Shown: positions 63,766 to 64,000 of the stretch, piece by piece
Layout: each line of letters begins with the position of its first letter
Position numbering within the stretch: the first letter of the stretch is position 1
Assembly: GCA_907165065.1 (NCBI GenBank)
Contig: OU015526.1
Coordinates: forward strand, 70,145,723 to 70,209,722
DNA length: 64,000 nucleotides
Origin: Caprimulgus europaeus
Taxonomy: Eukaryota; Chordata; Aves; Caprimulgiformes; Caprimulgidae
Direction: 5' to 3'
Program-made: the position numbers and the translations under genes
The notes under the pieces: model-generated
Databases searched by the model: none
What the model was told of the DNA's origin: nothing
The model's input: only the letters and a program-made list of their open reading frames with translations

Positions 63766-64000
63766 TGACATTATATTTCTTATATGTCTGTCTTTACTGT
63801 CTCTTTTGTCAGGCCTACTATTTCAACCATTTGTTTGGCTGGCAATAAATGAACCATCACTCAAACGATACCTCTCTTAGTCATTCTTCAAAGTCCAAGT
63901 CTGAGAAATTTTTTCAAAGATAATTAAAACACTTTTAAGCATTAATAATTCCCTTTGTTATAATAAACATTTACATGTTAGTGGCCAATGAAAAATAGTG
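63766..64000. other. Unique AT-rich sequence at window end
   Basis: Sequence after the 5' truncation point of the long CR1. No gene or repeat is recognised. Confidence 0.6.

Noticed and set aside
60793-63768. Plus-strand open frames of 60-189 codons over the long CR1 as host genes
   Set aside because: They are antisense shadows of CR1 ORF2, which reads on the minus strand with endonuclease and reverse transcriptase motifs.
1-64000. CRISPR array, tRNA, rRNA, bacterial-type operon or toxin-antitoxin system
   Set aside because: No regularly spaced repeats, no cloverleaf sequence recognised, no tightly packed open frames and no ribosome-binding-site pattern. Composition and repeats are those of a vertebrate nuclear genome.

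Overview
The window looks like nuclear DNA from a bird: an AT-rich gene desert or very long intron in which I can support no complete protein-coding gene, tRNA, rRNA or CRISPR array. The assignment to birds rests on the interspersed repeats. There are several CR1 LINE copies with the avian-type octamer-like tail (ATTCTGTG or ATTCTATG). There is also one LTR of about 1.0 kb whose ends and internal sequence match, from memory, a family common in bird genomes. Repeat density is low and simple repeats are short, which also fits a bird. I cannot name the species.

Layout. 1-7.7 kb: unique AT-rich sequence with one old CR1 scrap (about 2.25 kb). It also holds a TATA-like element followed about 95 bp later by a short open frame starting with a signal-peptide-like segment (5.83-5.98 kb); this is the only place that resembles a gene start. 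7.7-9.7 kb: two CR1 3' ends of one young subfamily in opposite orientation. 12.0-12.5 kb: a CR1 copy of a second subfamily, followed by a T36 tract. 17.7-18.3 kb: a third copy of the young subfamily, then a (TTTTA)n microsatellite. 18-29.5 kb: unique sequence with a GC-richer block at 22.5-23.3 kb. 29.5-30.5 kb: a solo LTR on the minus strand with near-identical 5-bp flanks. 30.5-49.6 kb: mostly unique, with deeply decayed CR1/L3-like remnants at 37.6-38.1 and 49.6-49.7 kb. 50.3-51.8 kb: a compound CR1 locus with one minus copy, one plus copy and a younger copy nested in the plus copy. 52.2-52.5 kb: another ancient CR1/L3-like remnant. 52.5-60.7 kb: unique sequence. 60.7-63.8 kb: the longest element, a CR1 of about 2.7 kb on the minus strand covering part of the endonuclease, the reverse transcriptase, the C-terminus and the 3' end, with a roughly 0.4-kb CR1 of another subfamily inserted in its reverse transcriptase region.

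The open frames of 60-230 codons in the window are chance frames, frames inside CR1 or the LTR, or antisense shadows. No genes work together here. What the window records is a history of retroposition: ancient CR1/L3-like remnants, then older CR1 copies, then younger CR1 3' ends, two of them nested in older copies. I found no convincing new biological system. The most useful leads are the nested CR1 chronology, a pair of CR1 copies sharing 5' truncation points, an inverted CR1 pair sharing derived changes, and the TATA plus signal-peptide candidate at 5.8-6.0 kb.
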